Shown here piece after piece: positions 1 through 15,210 of a DNA stretch of 64,000 nt (positions within the stretch are counted from its first letter, which is position 1; each line of letters opens with the position of its first letter). The translations under genes were made by a program, and so were the position numbers. Under the pieces are notes generated by a model. The model was not told the DNA's origin and searched no databases. It worked only from the letters and a program-made list of their open reading frames with translations. The stretch is from Cruorifilaria tuberocauda. Lineage: Eukaryota; Nematoda; Chromadorea; Rhabditida; Onchocercidae. The DNA lies in contig JABVXU010000014.1 of assembly GCA_013365365.1 (NCBI GenBank), positions 355,509 through 419,508 of the forward strand, read 5' to 3'.

Positions 1-871
1 TGATATTAATAATTAATGATTAATAGTTAGTAATAATAATTAATAATGATAATAATAATAACGATAATACTAATGATAACGATAATGATAGTAATTAAAA
101 TAATAACAGCAGTATGTATTGGAACTATTTCACCTAAAATTATCGCTTTCGTGCCAAGTGTGAAACGCTCCTTCACAATGTGTCTAATTCGTTTTGAGCA
201 AAAAAAAATTGATTGAAATTGAATTTCAACTAAACTGATCAGTGCTTTCGTAATTCTAAAAAGGTCTCGTATAGCTTATACCCTGCTATTATGAAAATTA
301 ATTTTACCTTTCGAATGCTTTTGGAGGTAAGTAAAGAACAGATGCGCATTTTCAAAGCTAATAAAATATAACCTGCTATCAAAATGATGGTTTTAATACT
401 GTAGTCTTGCGGTTTTCTTTTCGCTTATTCCTACCTATTTTTCAATTTTTCCAAGGTAATTAAATATTTAAATTAAAGATTCGAATGGAGTTGACTTTGG
501 AATGAATCTTAAGGAAATTAAAATTAGGATTGATTGTAATTCATTTCAAGTTTTACACGGATTTTATAATATCTTCATCTTTTATTAAAATATTATTATT
601 GCTATCAATGAAGAATTACTGTAGCGAAAGATGATAATTGTATTCAAGAGTAAATAAATCATCGATGCAATTTTCTTGACTTCAAAAGAAACGAAAACTT
701 GAAAAAGACAGGGGAAGTTAGGCAGAGAAAGAATAATCGCTAGAAAGACAATAAATTTTTATGTGTGACGGAAAAATGAATTTAAAAATTTCGGGGCTTT
801 TGCTGATTTGTTGAACCTGTTCTTAACTAATCATCTCATCTCATATCTTACTCCATCCCTCCACCATTAAG

Positions 872-915
872 CCATCATCCGTCCGTCCGTCCGTCCGTCC
901 GTCCGTCCATCCGTC
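872..915. repeat. (CCGT)n tetranucleotide microsatellite
   Basis: Near-perfect tandem GTCC/CCGT units run from about 877 to 908 and decay into related CCATCCGTCC and GTCTGTC sequence. This is a simple-sequence repeat in non-coding DNA. Confidence 0.9.
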
Positions 916-1631
916 CACCTGTCTGTCTTTCCGCATCCGTTTCTGCTTGTCCGTTAAGAAACTTTTTCTTTATTTGCTGCTTCGTGCATTGTTGAAAATG
1001 ATTGGAAAGGTAATAAAAACATAAAATTTACGCCCATTGTTTGCAAGTTATTCGCCTTGAATTTGTTTGAAATTATTTGCATTTAACAGAGAATAAGAAA
1101 GAGACAAAGAGAGAAGTGAACGAAAGGAGAGAAAGAGAGAATTATGAAGATGAAACGGTTGAAATAATTTAAAATGATAATGAATTTTTTTCAGCCGAAA
1201 AAAAGCGACAGAATTTTTCTTTTGTTTTTCAGAAAGAAGGAATGTCGTTAAAATATTTATTTCTCAATCACAGAAAACAAATCCATATATATATACAATA
1301 TGCAAATGTATGAAATATGAACAAATTGTGCTGAAAGGAGTGAAATGAATGAATGATTTGTTTTTGTATTTGATTTCAATAGTTGTATTGAAATGAATAA
1401 GTTACTTTCAATAATTCGATACCTCTCGAATAGACAAACGAGCATTAAATCAAATTTAAATAAGCAGATGGATGGACTGGCTAGGTCAACAGATTGATAG
1501 TTGAACACATTCATTTGATTATTTTCCAGAACTCCTTCCACTTTATTGAAATTCAGGTACCATTGTCACTCTCATCACAATTTATTGGGCCACATTAAAG
1601 TGTGTACATATCATTTTGATGTATTTCTGAG

Positions 1632-1740
1632 TATGTGTGCATGTGTGTGTGTGAGTGTGTATTTGTATGTGTGTGTGTGAGTGTGTATTTGTATGTGTGT
1701 GTATGTGTATAGATGGCAGTGTATGTTATATGGTGTGTGT
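1632..1740. repeat. GT-rich tandem repeat with a 26-bp higher-order unit
   Basis: A (GT)n tract carries a larger periodicity. The 26-base block at 1641-1666 is repeated exactly at 1667-1692, and a third partial copy follows from 1693. Each block is a GT run with one GA interruption followed by ATTTGT. Confidence 0.9.
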
Positions 1741-3385
1741 AAAAATTTTTGCGAAATATAATCATTTTCAAATGCCTGGTTGCTGATTTAATGACTTTTA
1801 CGATGTTTCCTAACAGCAGCAATAGCAAAAGAGGAGATGGTTCGATTTTTAGGGGAAAATAAATGAATTTTAAGATGGCAAGGGAAGAAAAAAGGGATTT
1901 GAATTAGTAATTTCGTGTAAAATGTAAATAACCGTTGCAACATTATGTTTTCAAATATTTCATTATTTAATTTCAGTGTTTACATCTTTACACTCAAACT
2001 TATATTAATGTTTCAAAATGCTCATCCGCTACTTTTTTTAGAAAATTGTAAATCAAAATCAAATAATTACTTATCCTAATTGAGCGTCAATAATTACTTA
2101 CTGTTTGATATTACATTCCTTTATCACTTCTTTATAAACAATAAGATTGTCACACATGAAATCTTTCGATTACTTCCATTACTTAATTACGATAATGAAG
2201 AAAAGAAACAAAGGATGAAAAGGAAGAAGCTGAACTTACAATATTCTTCACAACGCGCAATACTTTGTTTTGCATCATCCTCAATTTCTATCAAGAAAAG
2301 CGCGGAAATAATTGTAAATTCTGCAAATCATTAAAGTAATGCCATTCTTCCCATTTTCTCCTCCCTCCTACATATTCCCATCAATACTATTCTAGTTTAT
2401 AACTGTTATCAGCAGGATATCATTCCATATAATACCACTCAACTTATCTTCTTATATTATATTCTTTCATTCATCCTTGTTAAGCCCTTAAAATGAAAAT
2501 AAGCTTATAAGATGATGAAGATAATTTTATAATTATAAATGTGGTTGGCTGTGTCTAAATCCATACCCATACACTTTTTCTCATTAACAGAAACCAGTAA
2601 TCATTTTACATATAGGAGTAAATGATATAGTTTTTTAGAACGATAAAGAGATAATGAAATATTTCCAATGTCATCTATCAATCTTTTAGAGGATCATAGC
2701 CTTTCCTGGAAGCTGATTATGCATCAAGTTATAAGAAGGATAGCTGTAATACTGTTGGGACAAATTAAAATTAAATTAGTTGATAGTATCATTACTTGTC
2801 GTATTATTACTATTGATCCAAAGTGAAATGCGACATTTATAGTATTAATGAAATATAAATGAGGAATACTTGCCATATTTCGTTAAATATTTCCATCATA
2901 CATTAATCAGACGTGGTTCACCTTTGACTCTTATTATTATTATCTTTTATAATAGTAGTGAAGATAACCGATGCTGTTCTAAAACAAACACTTTTATAAG
3001 CAGAAAATTAATTCTAAGTTAATTTTTATATGAGTACTAGATAACTCTGAAGATAATACCATTATGATCATCATCGTCTATTTTTAACTTACGTATACTT
3101 GCAATTTAATTAATTTTCGAAAATTACAATCAAGCGAAAGAAGAAAAAATTAATTTCTATCTTATCTCATGAGTCACTTCCATTGGGATTAATAATTGGC
3201 TTTAAGAGTTAGCGAATGATCCATCGCTTAACATCGCCCAATGAAAACTATGATAAGTTGCTGTGATCGGCTAGATGATAACGAAATATCTCACGGAGAT
3301 ATGATTATGAGTGAGAGATTGCTTAGCTTCTTAGTTTATAGGAATCTATCTTCCTCACCTTTCCAATTATTTCACCGACAGCTGT

Positions 3386-3440
3386 CACATACACACACAT
3401 ACACATACACACATACAGAGAGACACAGAGAGAGAGAAAA
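3386..3440. repeat. (CA)n then (GA)n microsatellite
   Basis: An interrupted CACATA/CA tract passes directly into an AGAGACAGAGAG tract. No coding context is seen around it. Confidence 0.85.
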
Positions 3441-5283
3441 ATTATGGATAAGCTGAAGAGAGTTATATATTTCTGTCGTCTCCAATCATAATTCTTTGAT
3501 TGAAGAGAAGGGAAAACACTAGTGGCTCTTTCAATAAGATGTATGATGAGACTACGGTAATATGCGCCATTCATACAAATCATATTTGCGTTTCATTCAA
3601 CGCTCACATTATATTACTGTAATATTTAATCAGTAGAAACTGATTAATTAATTAATTATTTCTAGGAGGGAAACTAATTAGTGCTTCATCTTTTCCACCT
3701 TTATCGATTGTTCGAAGACATTTTCTCTTTTTTCTTTTCCCTCTCTCTCTCTTCTTTTCAAGCAAGTATTCATCACTTTGTCATCACCTTAAAAGCGTAG
3801 AAGTACAGCTTAAAAAAATCTTTAAGATACCATATGAAATAAAAAAGAATTTAAAGGAATGAGTTACTCCTAATCTCTTTAAAATAAATACATACACAGT
3901 GAGCATTTAGCAGCAAATTATCAGTTGGTTGACAAACATTTGATCAGTTATCAAAAGATTGTTATCATGTTTTTGAGATTTCTTTCATCTTTATCTTCGT
4001 CATTGTGATATTATGGAAATGAGAATTTGAGAAATGATAAATTATTTTCCATTTAACATTTGAAGACATGGGAAAAGGAAGAGACAGATAGAGAGGTAGG
4101 AGTGTAGGAAGTTGTGAAAAGAATATCTGAGTTGTAACTCTTCAACAACAATTAGTAACAACATTTGCTAGATCTTTGAAAAACAAGAGTTATGTGGAAG
4201 GTGACAAGTAATTAGTCATTGCTATCTGTACTTCATCCATTATTTCCATGTTTCCTTGGCTAAACTGCGATAGTTCACGGTGAAAATGAAGCTAAAATTG
4301 GACAAGATAGAATAGAATGGGTAGCGAAGGAAAGAACAAACGATATTATCAGATATATATAAGTCAAAACAATACAATGCAAATAGATGGACAAAAGAAT
4401 CGAAATAAAATGGAAGTAATTTTAAGTAAAATAGAAATAAGCAGAAAGGACAAAATGTGCAAGATTACAAGATTTTACAAAAATAAGAAAAAAGTTTGAT
4501 CAATCATATATGCATTTAATGATGTTACGCTGTTAAATTACAGTATGATTTCGATTATTCTCCAGTCCTAATGTTATTTCCTATACTAAACAGTAATAAT
4601 TTGTCTATTTGGAAAGGTAAACGAAGAATAACAAATGCATGAGAGTTAAATTTTTATTCTATTTTTATTCTTTTAAATGTGGTTATCGAATTAAAGACCA
4701 AACATATATTCCAAAATTTTATTATTGATCTGAAATTACTAAACCATACTATTCTGCTTATTGAATTAATAATCGTATGTTCCTTCTGAATCTCACCTTT
4801 CTATATCGTTTTCTTTTCCGAAACTTTCTCTCAAATTAATTTAAAATTTTAAATTTACCTTTTTTAATTTCAATTATATCGGATATCGTATGCATAGCAT
4901 TATATTTAAAATAACAGTATATCTCACAATGCCAAGATTGTGATAACAGTGATTGAGAGCAAAAATAAACTGATAATCATGCTATTTTATTTTTGATTTC
5001 TCCATCACTTATTATTTCTCTATTTAAGTAAAATACTACTGCATATAACGAATTTAAGATCTGACAGGATGGAAGATATTCGACAGATCCAGAAACCTAG
5101 CAGTGTTCCATAATAAAGCAGTTATTATCTGGCATTAATAAATGACATCTTACTGCTAATATGTCCCTTTGAACGATAACACTCCATGTTCATTTTGGTT
5201 CACTTTGAGGAAGCTCATCAGTGATTCAAACTTCCGCTTATACCAAGCGAATATGTGTGTGCATGTGCAAATCGGTTGACATT

Positions 5284-5330
5284 CACACACACACACACAC
5301 ACACATGCATAGACAGAGAGAGAGACAGAC
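5284..5330. repeat. (CA)n / (GA)n microsatellite
   Basis: A run of CA dinucleotides is followed by GACAGAGAG sequence. It has the same CA-to-GA arrangement as the tract near 3.4 kb. Confidence 0.85.
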
Positions 5331-8300
5331 AATAAGCTATCTTTCAAGCTAAACGATTGAAAGCCGTGATTTACATTTTCTAATTAAATACACGATAATT
5401 GTTGAGATGATGGACCACGCTCGATTCATGCACAAATCACATTTCCAAATGCTACCCAACAATTTTCACATTACGGCGACAAAAGTCATCCCAGTTGAAA
5501 CTAAAAAATATTCCGATACGACTAGGCATTGTTTGAATGTTATCAGCACGAGGATACACGAATAGGTATCACTTGTATCATAAACATTTAATCTTGAAAA
5601 AAAGAGAATACGGGAAGTGATTTACAATTGAAAGGGACATGACAATGTATGTTGCCGATTGTCGGAAACAGAATTCTTCGACAAGAAATCAATCGGTATT
5701 CTGGAAATGCAACAGTGATATAAGACGTTTGATTTATCTACCAAAAGGATTTAGTTTATTTCCTGATAAAAAATTAAATTAAAATTTGCGTAAACAATAA
5801 CCTTTTTGTTTCAAAGTTTCAAAGAATAATTTAAAAATAGTTTTAAATGAGGGTGAATTAATGAAATAAATCGGATAAAATTAGCAAATATCATCAACTA
5901 AAGTGGTCAGTATAAACTAAATTATATCACTTTTTGCTATCCAAGTAATAAATTGAGCTCTAAGGTAGCTTTCAATAGTTAGATATATGGATCGATAGTC
6001 ACTCAGATTGGAATTTACGATCGTTTCTCTCTCACTCCACCACTTTTTGGATCAGTTAGGGAGACTAATGGACAGGCGAACTGACAAAATATATACAATA
6101 TGCGTAAATTATGGCAACAACAATTGGGCGAAAGGTTCAGGATGGGTTAAGGGTCAATCAGCTCGTTTAGCTTCTATTGATAATACAGGAAATAAAGGAG
6201 GGGAAATAGTAAGATGGATGGAATGAATGAGAGGTTCTTCCATTCTTCTTCCCCTCTTAAACCTAAAGATCAGCTTCAATATTATCGCTCTTTTCAATAA
6301 TTCCTATTGTAAAAGTGTATAATACAATCACAGTTCACAGCTTTCTTCCTTTTTTACATCCAACCCTCAGATTAGAAGACAATTAGTCATTACTGTAATT
6401 GTCATAATATCTTATTTTTACAACCTTTTTAATGTTTCACTCACCATATGTTTGTTGATCGCTCCATCGCTTTCTCGCTTATTGTGTAAAAAAAATTGCA
6501 ACTTTAAAATTCATCATTATATTCATAAAATCAAAATTAGTATCCATAAAAATAGAGTTAATCATGGGATATAGTTGCAACAAATATCGCTAAAATTTTT
6601 TGCAGTTTGTTCATCTGAAATTGATGGGAAAAATAACTTCCGAAGCTTATGAACTAAATGAAAGAGTTTTGGCAATAAGATTAATCGAAAATTAATTGTT
6701 TGACTTATTTTTTACTTCCCCCACTACTTTTTTCTAATTTAACTCTTGAAAATTCATGAAATTTCTTAATTTAAAATCTATATATTATATTATTGATGAT
6801 ACTTATATATTCCTTGAGGCAAAAAAAGATTTAGTCTAAAGAAAATTATTCAGCTGAGGTTTAAGAACTAAAGGGTTTTTAAGTTTGTTTTGTCGAAAGC
6901 ATACTCACTTTATCAACTTTTAAACAGCATTTTTCCAAAAGTTGAAAGCTTGAAAATTGACTAAGATGTCTAAATCTTCAAAAAATATTGTTTTAATTTT
7001 TTTCCTGTGTTCATTTAAAAGTTAACTGAATTTTCTTAGACTTTACAATAATTTAATTTCAAATGGGAATTTCCTCTTCGAAAAATATCAGTTATTTCTA
7101 GGAAAAACGAATTATCGTTTTTCATTTAAAACAGATACGAAAAAATGAAAAGAAAAGGAAAATTGCAACAAATAGTTGTTGCCAAATTAATAGCTAAAAT
7201 ATAACTTAGAAGATGGCGGAAAAAAGTTCCGTTTTCTTATTCAATTTAAATGTTTAAAATTCAAAAAAGAAAATGAGGGGAAGAGAGAGAAAGGTGATTT
7301 AAAAAGAAAATTGGTGCAAATATTTCAATAATGTTTTCATTTCGCTTCCTTTTACCCGTTTGAACATATCCAATCACATTATTCCATAATTTTAGCTAAC
7401 TCATCCAATTCCAATTCTCGCTTTATCCCAAAACAACCTTCTCCCACCTATCAAATGCTATCAATACTGCGACTATTGTCCCTATCTCTTTCCACTAATC
7501 AATTTTTATTACTTTTTTCTCCTTCTTTCCCTTCTTGTCAACATTTCTATTATACATATGTGTGTGTATTTGTTTCTTCTTAGGCGCATAATTTCAAAAA
7601 AAAAAAATAAAATATATTTCTGTTTAATTGAAGCAACCGACACATTAAAATTGAATTGGAATTTTTGTTGGCTATAATTGACTTCAACTGATTATTTATT
7701 AGTTTCATTCCTCCATCTATTTCTTCTTTCACCCGTTTTTTGTACTTTTAATTTCAGAATTGTTGATGTTGTTATTGTAACTTGTCATACGGTAATGTAT
7801 ATGCAAAAGGAGAGAATTATTTCAGATTGATAACTAACTGGGATTACTATAATTTCAATCGATCATTACTGGAATGCAAGTCATTGGTAAGAGATAGCTT
7901 TATAACCAACGACTTTTGTTTATTTCATTCACTACTTAATCTTAACAATTATAATTCAAATAGCTTTCTTAACCAACATAATAAGAAAATCAATCAGGTT
8001 TGTTGCCATTACAACTGATGACATTACCGTTATCACTATCAGTACGACGAACAATAAATCAGATTCGAAAAGTTTAAAACGAATAGGATAAAAATAAAAT
8101 TGATGGTCAGAAACGTTTGAAGTTTGATGTTATAAGGCAATAAATTTCGCTGCAGAGGTATATTCGTGTTGAAAGGGAACATTACATGTAAAGCTAATCA
8201 GTGATAACAATAATGATGAGAAAATCAGGGATAGGGAAAGAGGAGCTGAAGATACGAGTGACATCAGCCACGGATTGATCCTGAAAGAGAAGCAAGCAAA

Positions 8301-11300
8301 AGGCGGACCCATTCTTGTCATCTCCAATTTTGAAATAGAACCAATGATTGCGCTTGTCAAACCATCACCTCTGTGTTAAGTGCGCACGTCGTGTCACATG
8401 GAACAAATAACCTCTACCTCATATCCTAGCCAACGTAAATATATTTCTGTCACTGATGTCCGTCACTTTCTCCGTCATTCACTCCGATTATTCTTCTATT
8501 TATACGTTTCCTCATTTTGAGAGAATTTAAGTATGGCGTCACCCCAAAGTGATTATGCAAGTTGTAGGTAGAGAAGTTTCATGCCCATGTAAGTCAGATA
8601 GTGAGCACGTACTCTTAACTTTAAAAGTTGGTAGTAAAGTGTTTATTCGTCACTGGCCTAACATAAAGATAGAGGATAATGATGAGTGAAGGGGTCCGGT
8701 ATAACTGCTAATTGTTAAGTAGTATTCTTTGGTTCCATAAATCAAACCGAAATGCATTATAGAATATTGTAATAGTTTTATTAATTTTACTTAACAAGAG
8801 ATTGTAATGATGACTAGTGTAGTAGAATGAGAAATGAGAAAGCTTTAAATATGTATAATAAGTCCACGGTACGTTGTTACGTTGCTGAGGTAGGTTACTG
8901 CATCGTTAAGCTAGTTAAGATACCACTTTATGACGTGAAATCGTAGTTTCTGAATAAACCTGTTTACTACAGTTGATCGATAACAGACTTCGATCACAAT
9001 CGGTCATTAGTTAATCATTAACTCATATTTTTTTCTTGTTTTTTGAAAATGTAGTAAAATGTTATATGTCCGATATTTGTCAAGTCGTTCGCATCGCTGC
9101 AGGATTCGTAAAATCGTATCGGAACTTCAGAATAAAATACTGATCAATGATAAAGAATGCAATTGAACGTTCTAATGCCTGCTAATATATTAAAGCGCAG
9201 AAAGCGTTTGTCAACTTATTGGGCAATTTACTTGAAATATCTGAAAATACTAGTAAGAACTTACTCTTTTTTCACACCAGGATCTAGTAGCGTATCGGCT
9301 ATATATCCTAGTATCCCTTTTCCGCCATAATATTGCAAAGGAAAAGTCAAGATGATATTAGTGGACAAAGAAAATCATATTATTCGTTTCCTTTCTCTTT
9401 CTCTCTCATCTATAAATGTATAATTAAAAATGGCAAGCTCATATAATTGGATTTATTTTATCTGTCCATTCGTCCAATCCGTCCATTCATTTGTTTGTCT
9501 CACTTATCTGTCTGTTTATGATATAACTGCTCAAAATAAAGGATAAAACGATTGATTGTGATATCATGAAATTCGATAATTGAAGAAAATGAGAAGCAAA
9601 AAAAATACAATAACGACATTTATGTAACGATAACAGAAACAAAAAGTAAACAGAAATGATAATTTGGTTAAAATGATATGAATGCTTATTGCAATACCAT
9701 ACTGTGCATATACTCTGACAAATATTTATTGATTTCATTTTTCGTCAATTAATAGTTATATATGTGTATTGAAATTATATAAACTAAATAAATGGTAAAA
9801 ATAAGAGAACAATGTGGTACTGTAGCGTCATGATGATAAGTTGAAGCGGAGAACTGTAATTGTAAGCTCTCGAAATGCAAAGGAATGATTATAAGAAGGG
9901 GAATAAGATATATTATCTTTAATATGAGCCAAACAAACAGTAGTACTATTTGCTGTCGTTTGAGATAATGCCTGAATGGGTTAAGGCATTATTCTTGACG
10001 AATTGCCAACTAATGTGAAGGATTGATTAACAGAAAGATTGAAGCATTTATGACTTTAATTAATGAGAGATCAAACTTTGTGTATAGCAGCTGTATCACG
10101 TTTATTTTAAATATTTGGACATTTTGGCAACCATAAATGGTATTTATATTGTAATTACACTACAGGAAAGATTGTGATCTTTGTTTCTTTCCAACTTATG
10201 TTTTGCTGTCCGGTCCGGTTTGAACGATCAAGCACGATGCTATTGTTTGAAAGCATTCGTATTGACACTTCCATCCTGGATTCTTTTCAGAACAATCTCA
10301 AATTTTCAGTGCAATCCTTTTTTGCTAGTGGAAAATTATGGCTTCACTGCATGGAAGCGATTTTACTTCCGTATTTCATATTTTCTCCGGTTGCATACGA
10401 TGGAAGAAGCAATCATCGTCTCGAATTTCATAAATTGTTTTTCTTCTTTCCTCTCAAATCTGGATATCTCTTCTTTTTCCTTATTTTTTCTCCTGTTGAA
10501 CAGCAGAAAAATTGGGTTCTTTGATGGAAAATAATATTCTTTAAGAATATCTGATAACACTCATCATCGATCGTCATTAATCCATTATTGTTTAATTTTG
10601 AAATTGCTTTAGCGCTTCTATCTCTGTACCCTCCCACATTAAATTATAATTCTATGTCTTTATATTGATTTGTTGAATTAAATGCAACGAGAAACTGAAA
10701 CTGAAGAAATTGAACTTAAACTGAATTGAATTAATAGAATTTTCCGTATATTTAACTGATTGCCTTTTATCGATGGTAAAATTACTGGATTAGTTCATGA
10801 ATGATCAAAATGTTGCGATCAGAAGAAAAAGTAAGTCAGGGTGACTCAAGCTTGAAATAGCAATAGCATTTCATATTATCTATATTGAAAAATAATTGCT
10901 CGTTAACTTTCTAAATGAGCCTCCCCTTCATAAGAACAGTTTAATCGCGCAGTTTTCTAGAAACGAAAATCGAAAACTAATCGAGTTGTTGATAGTTGTT
11001 TTTTGATAAGCAAGTAATTCATTAAACAAGAAATTTCTGTTAAGAAACAAAATATCAATGCATAAAATTTTAAACCATGATCTCGATGCCATTGATCATA
11101 GTGTTGGTAATCTTCAAGAACACCTGATGATAAGATAGGTTGTACAGATAATTTTCATTTCACCATTCCATGTTTGTTTCATACAAATGCTTCATAGGAA
11201 GTTTCTCTTTAAAAAAGTAATAAAAAGCTGTGATGGAAGGACAAAATGAATTGAAGGAAGGAAGAGCTTACATAAATCGTAGCAAAGATAAGTTAATTAG

Positions 11301-13428
11301 AGAGTAATTAAACGATCATATTTCAACAGCATATGCTCGGAAAGTTGCGCACAAATAAAAAAGAATAATCAGCAAAATTTCTATTCCATATCTCTCTCTT
11401 ATCAATGAATGCTTGATAATCGGTGGCATGGCGTACCTATCCCTCGATTATTGTGACTGTCTCGTTCGATATGAATGATTTATAAATGCGAATTCTAATC
11501 ATGGGTGACTTCACCTACTGTTGATATCTGTTTCCTGACTGATTAATTTTGTTGTATAAAGGGAAAAGCTTTAACTAAATTTTGGTAGTATGCTTATCTG
11601 GTTTCGATGTAAATTCGTCATTCTCATGTTTGATTTTTTAGTTTCTTTTTACTCAAATATACAATTTGAATTTTAAAAAATACGAGGAGGAATTAGGTGA
11701 ACACAGATGTTGTCTACTTTTCTCATTCTTATCATCAGGTTGATTTCCTTGTATTTATAAAAAATTCTTTGCTGAAAGCACTTAACTTATAAAAATCGAA
11801 ATTACCATCTTAGTAGCCATTAACAGCAGCAACATATGATATTAATAATGCAATGCTTATAAGAAAAGAAACCTTTGGATAGACTTTAAGCGGTATAGAT
11901 CAAAATATTACTATTGTTATCATTTACTACTAATTAATCATCTGGCCGCCGCCATCCAATGCTCAACAATCCAGTGTTTGACGTAGCGGCAAATGCTTCA
12001 CAAATAAGCCAATTGTTAGGATCGTAAATATTACGAACTGACATATCCAATCGACAGAAAGAGCTAAATTGAACCATTCATAAAGTCTTCTTCTATTGAG
12101 GTTTCTAAGAATAATCACCTCAATTCGAAACAAAATTTTTAAACGTCGCAGTATATTCATGAATTGTTGAATCTGTCGAATTATCGCTGCTAGTTTCTTA
12201 CACAGTACGCAGTTAATTGTAAAAGATATAAAATTTCGTTTCATTTGGAATTCTGAAATTTAAATTATATTTAATTTTATGCTTTATCCCAATCAGGTGT
12301 ATTAACCCCTGGAATATTTTGGTATTATAGAAAGTTTAATAGTGTAATAAACTCCTCTTCGTCAGCTATATCTATCTAATCCTTGAATCTGGAAAATGTT
12401 GAAAGTATTTTGTGGTACATACGTTACTTAGTCATTTTAGGGATATGAAATACATGCTTGTCTCTTGACAAAGTAATCTGTAAACCATAAAAGCCGATAA
12501 GCAATTAATTAATTTTCCCACCTCTCTTTCTAATGATAATGTATGTGCCCATCAACTATCTTTACAATGTAATTATAGTTTTCCTTTATGAGATTTTATT
12601 ATGTCTTCCAATTAGAAACAAAACAGTTGAGCTCTCTTCCCAATAAAATCATTAAATTTTTGATAGAATTTCAAACAAAAAATGATTTGAAAATTTCAAG
12701 CCGGCACATCTTTTCATCCAATGATTTTCACTTTTTCTCCCTGAAATTCGATTTCAGTAAGTTAGAATAAATTTAAATAATCAAAATCAATGTTATCATC
12801 CAAAAAATCAATTATAAGAAAAAGCACTATATATAATAAAATAAATAAGCATGAAATGAATGATTGAGGATCAGAGAACTAAAAGTGATAAAAGATGCTT
12901 GCATGAATCATTCGAAGTTCCATTCTTCAAGAATAAGCAAAAAAATAATGAAAGTAAGACTTATCATATGGATGAGTGAAATGCAGATGGCATTAATTGC
13001 TTAACGAACGAACAAGCATTATTAATGAATAGACAAACTGATTAGATGAAAGTTGAAACAAATACAATGTGAAGAAGCAAATAGGTAAATAGATAAGCAT
13101 TTGAATGATAAATGATTAAAGACTAATTATTTAATTGAAAACATGACGGAAAAATGAACCTAAAACAATATCCGATACGACGAAATTTTAATGCAAGTAA
13201 CAAAATTTGGTTCGTGCTTATTTATGCAATATCGATTTCTAGCATTGAAATTTTTATGGATTTGTGATTTTCATGATTTTAATAACATCAATGCGTCGTT
13301 TCATTATTTAATTTATACTTATTAAGGAAAAATAAGTGTGTAATATATCTTTTAAAAGGAAATTAATCAATTCAAATAATGATGACCTGCTTTTTATCGC
13401 TTTTAGTTTATGAGAGTAAATCCTTTTT

Positions 13429-13486
13429 TAAAAAGAGAGGGAGAGAGAGGGAGGAGAGAGAAAGAGAAAGAGAAAGAAAGAGACGA
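13429..13486. repeat. (GA)n purine tract
   Basis: An interrupted GAGAGG/GAAAGA polypurine tract in non-coding sequence. Confidence 0.85.
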
Positions 13487-15077
13487 AAAATAAGAGAACA
13501 AGATAAGTGAAATAGTTGCACGGATATCATTGAAGATCATAACCCATTCAACAAATATTCAATCTTCGGAATAAGCAACAGGAAGAGAAAAAGATGCTCT
13601 TAAAAAGGAATGATTAATGTTTAAGTCATTCGGGGAGATAATAAATGATAATGCATAACAATGCAGATATTAGAAACAGCTTAATTACACTTATTGATTT
13701 GATCAAAATTTCTTGTAGCGAGCAACGCTGCAAAGTTCGTTCATCTGGTTGAGGATGTTTCAGTTAATCTTATATTTGTAGAGATGAAAAATACTGATCG
13801 GTGCTAATCGTTATCTGATCCATTTTAACAATAGAAGACGAAGTGTGTTGGAGGCAAAAACATTGCAGAACTTACACTTTTGACATTATATAATCACAGT
13901 GTATTTCGATCACTACTTTATAATGTATAAACTGCTAACCTATCCTTTTATTAAGCTTACCATTTATGTTTACTTGCAATACACCCGATCTGATTGGATT
14001 TTGTTCTCCGCAATGAATTATATGATTTTTCATCTTAGCTTTAACTGCTCGACTTGCCACTCCACTTACAGATATTTCAGATTGTAATTTTGGTGCTTCA
14101 TTTTGTTTCATTGTTATATTATCCCATTTTTTATTATAAAGAACTTTGAAAATGGAATGTTTCGAATTATTTCTGAACTTAATGGAACCATGCTTGAAAA
14201 ATTGAACTTCAGATTTCATAGCTATAAAATTTAAGGACAAAATGGCATTCGTTTAAAGTGAACAACATAACTGCACTTTATTTGTATGGATCGAATCAAC
14301 TGAGAACAAAGTAAAAAAATTTTATTTCAAAACTAAGAAAGTACCATGACCAATTTGGAAAAGACCTTTAGCGTAAAATCAACACTTCAACTAATTATCA
14401 CATTTCGAGGGCTAAATTTGAAATAAGCATTCGTGGAAAATGAATAACGAAATTTCTATCAGTTATGCCGCTCAATGAATAACAAGACAAAAACCGATTC
14501 ACAAAAGACAGAAGCAATGAATTTGAGGTTAGGGAAAATATTTCTGAATTAATAAAAGCATATTTCGATATGAAGTTACAGTTTGAACATTCAATTGAAA
14601 TCAAGGGCTTAAATGAGAGCATCACCTTTTGGCAGGTAAGCAATAATTTCCTACTCTGTAACCAAGAACTGTTTTTGAGGAGTTCAGAATTTTCTTTGTA
14701 ATGAAATCATCGCAAGTGAAAATTTTTAAAATAGAAAAAAATAGGGAATCAATAAGAACTTTCAGTAGATCACATTTGCTCAGTTAAATTGATTTATTCG
14801 TAATATCTGGACGATAATTACTAGAGAATGATGGAATGAAGGACGGATAGATTATAAAATTCGTTCTTATTACAAAATAAGATTTCAAATTTTGTGATCG
14901 TACAAACGAAGATGCTTTTGCCGCAGAAACAATAATTTTTAATAATTTTAATGATGGAATAAACTCCTGTCCACTTTATGTGCGTCGTAACATATTTAAA
15001 GCATCTGTCTAATACAATTTTATATAACCCAAAAGAGTTCGCAAGTTATACAAACAATAGAACATCAATAAGATAGA

Positions 15078-15083
15078 TAATTT
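15078..15083 (-). terminator. Candidate poly(A) signal of ubiquilin
   Basis: The plus strand reads TTTATT, giving AATAAA on the minus strand about 130 nt beyond the ubiquilin stop codon. This is a plausible 3' end position for the transcript. It rests on the hexamer only. Confidence 0.45.
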
Positions 15084-15210
15084 TAATTTTATTTAAAAGA
15101 TTTAAGTTTATATAAGAAGTGAATTTCATCTGCGGTCGATTTAAAATTTACAGCAAATTTTAGATAGATTAGCCAATCAAAAAAAGCGGCGAATAACTTT
15201 TACGTATACA

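Larger units (their letters stand above)
1..15077. other. Gene-poor AT-rich region, no gene recognised
   Basis: About 15 kb in which I find no coding exon that I recognise on either strand. The open frames present are short, mostly lack a usable ATG, have low-complexity AT-driven composition and are not flanked by splice sites that would join them into a longer protein. The region does hold several microsatellites, listed separately. It may be intergenic space, a very long 5' or 3' flank, or the intron of a gene whose exons lie outside the window. The left end (1-107) is a degenerate AAT/GAT trinucleotide-rich tract. Confidence 0.6.

Noticed and set aside
8130..8360. 76-codon minus-strand frame
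   Set aside because: Starts at TTG, the second half is a low-complexity Ser/Leu run, and no flanking exons were found.
10174..10560. Overlapping 116- and 117-codon plus frames plus minus-strand frames
   Set aside because: Several mutually overlapping frames in T-rich sequence, without supporting splice sites or family similarity, are expected by chance.
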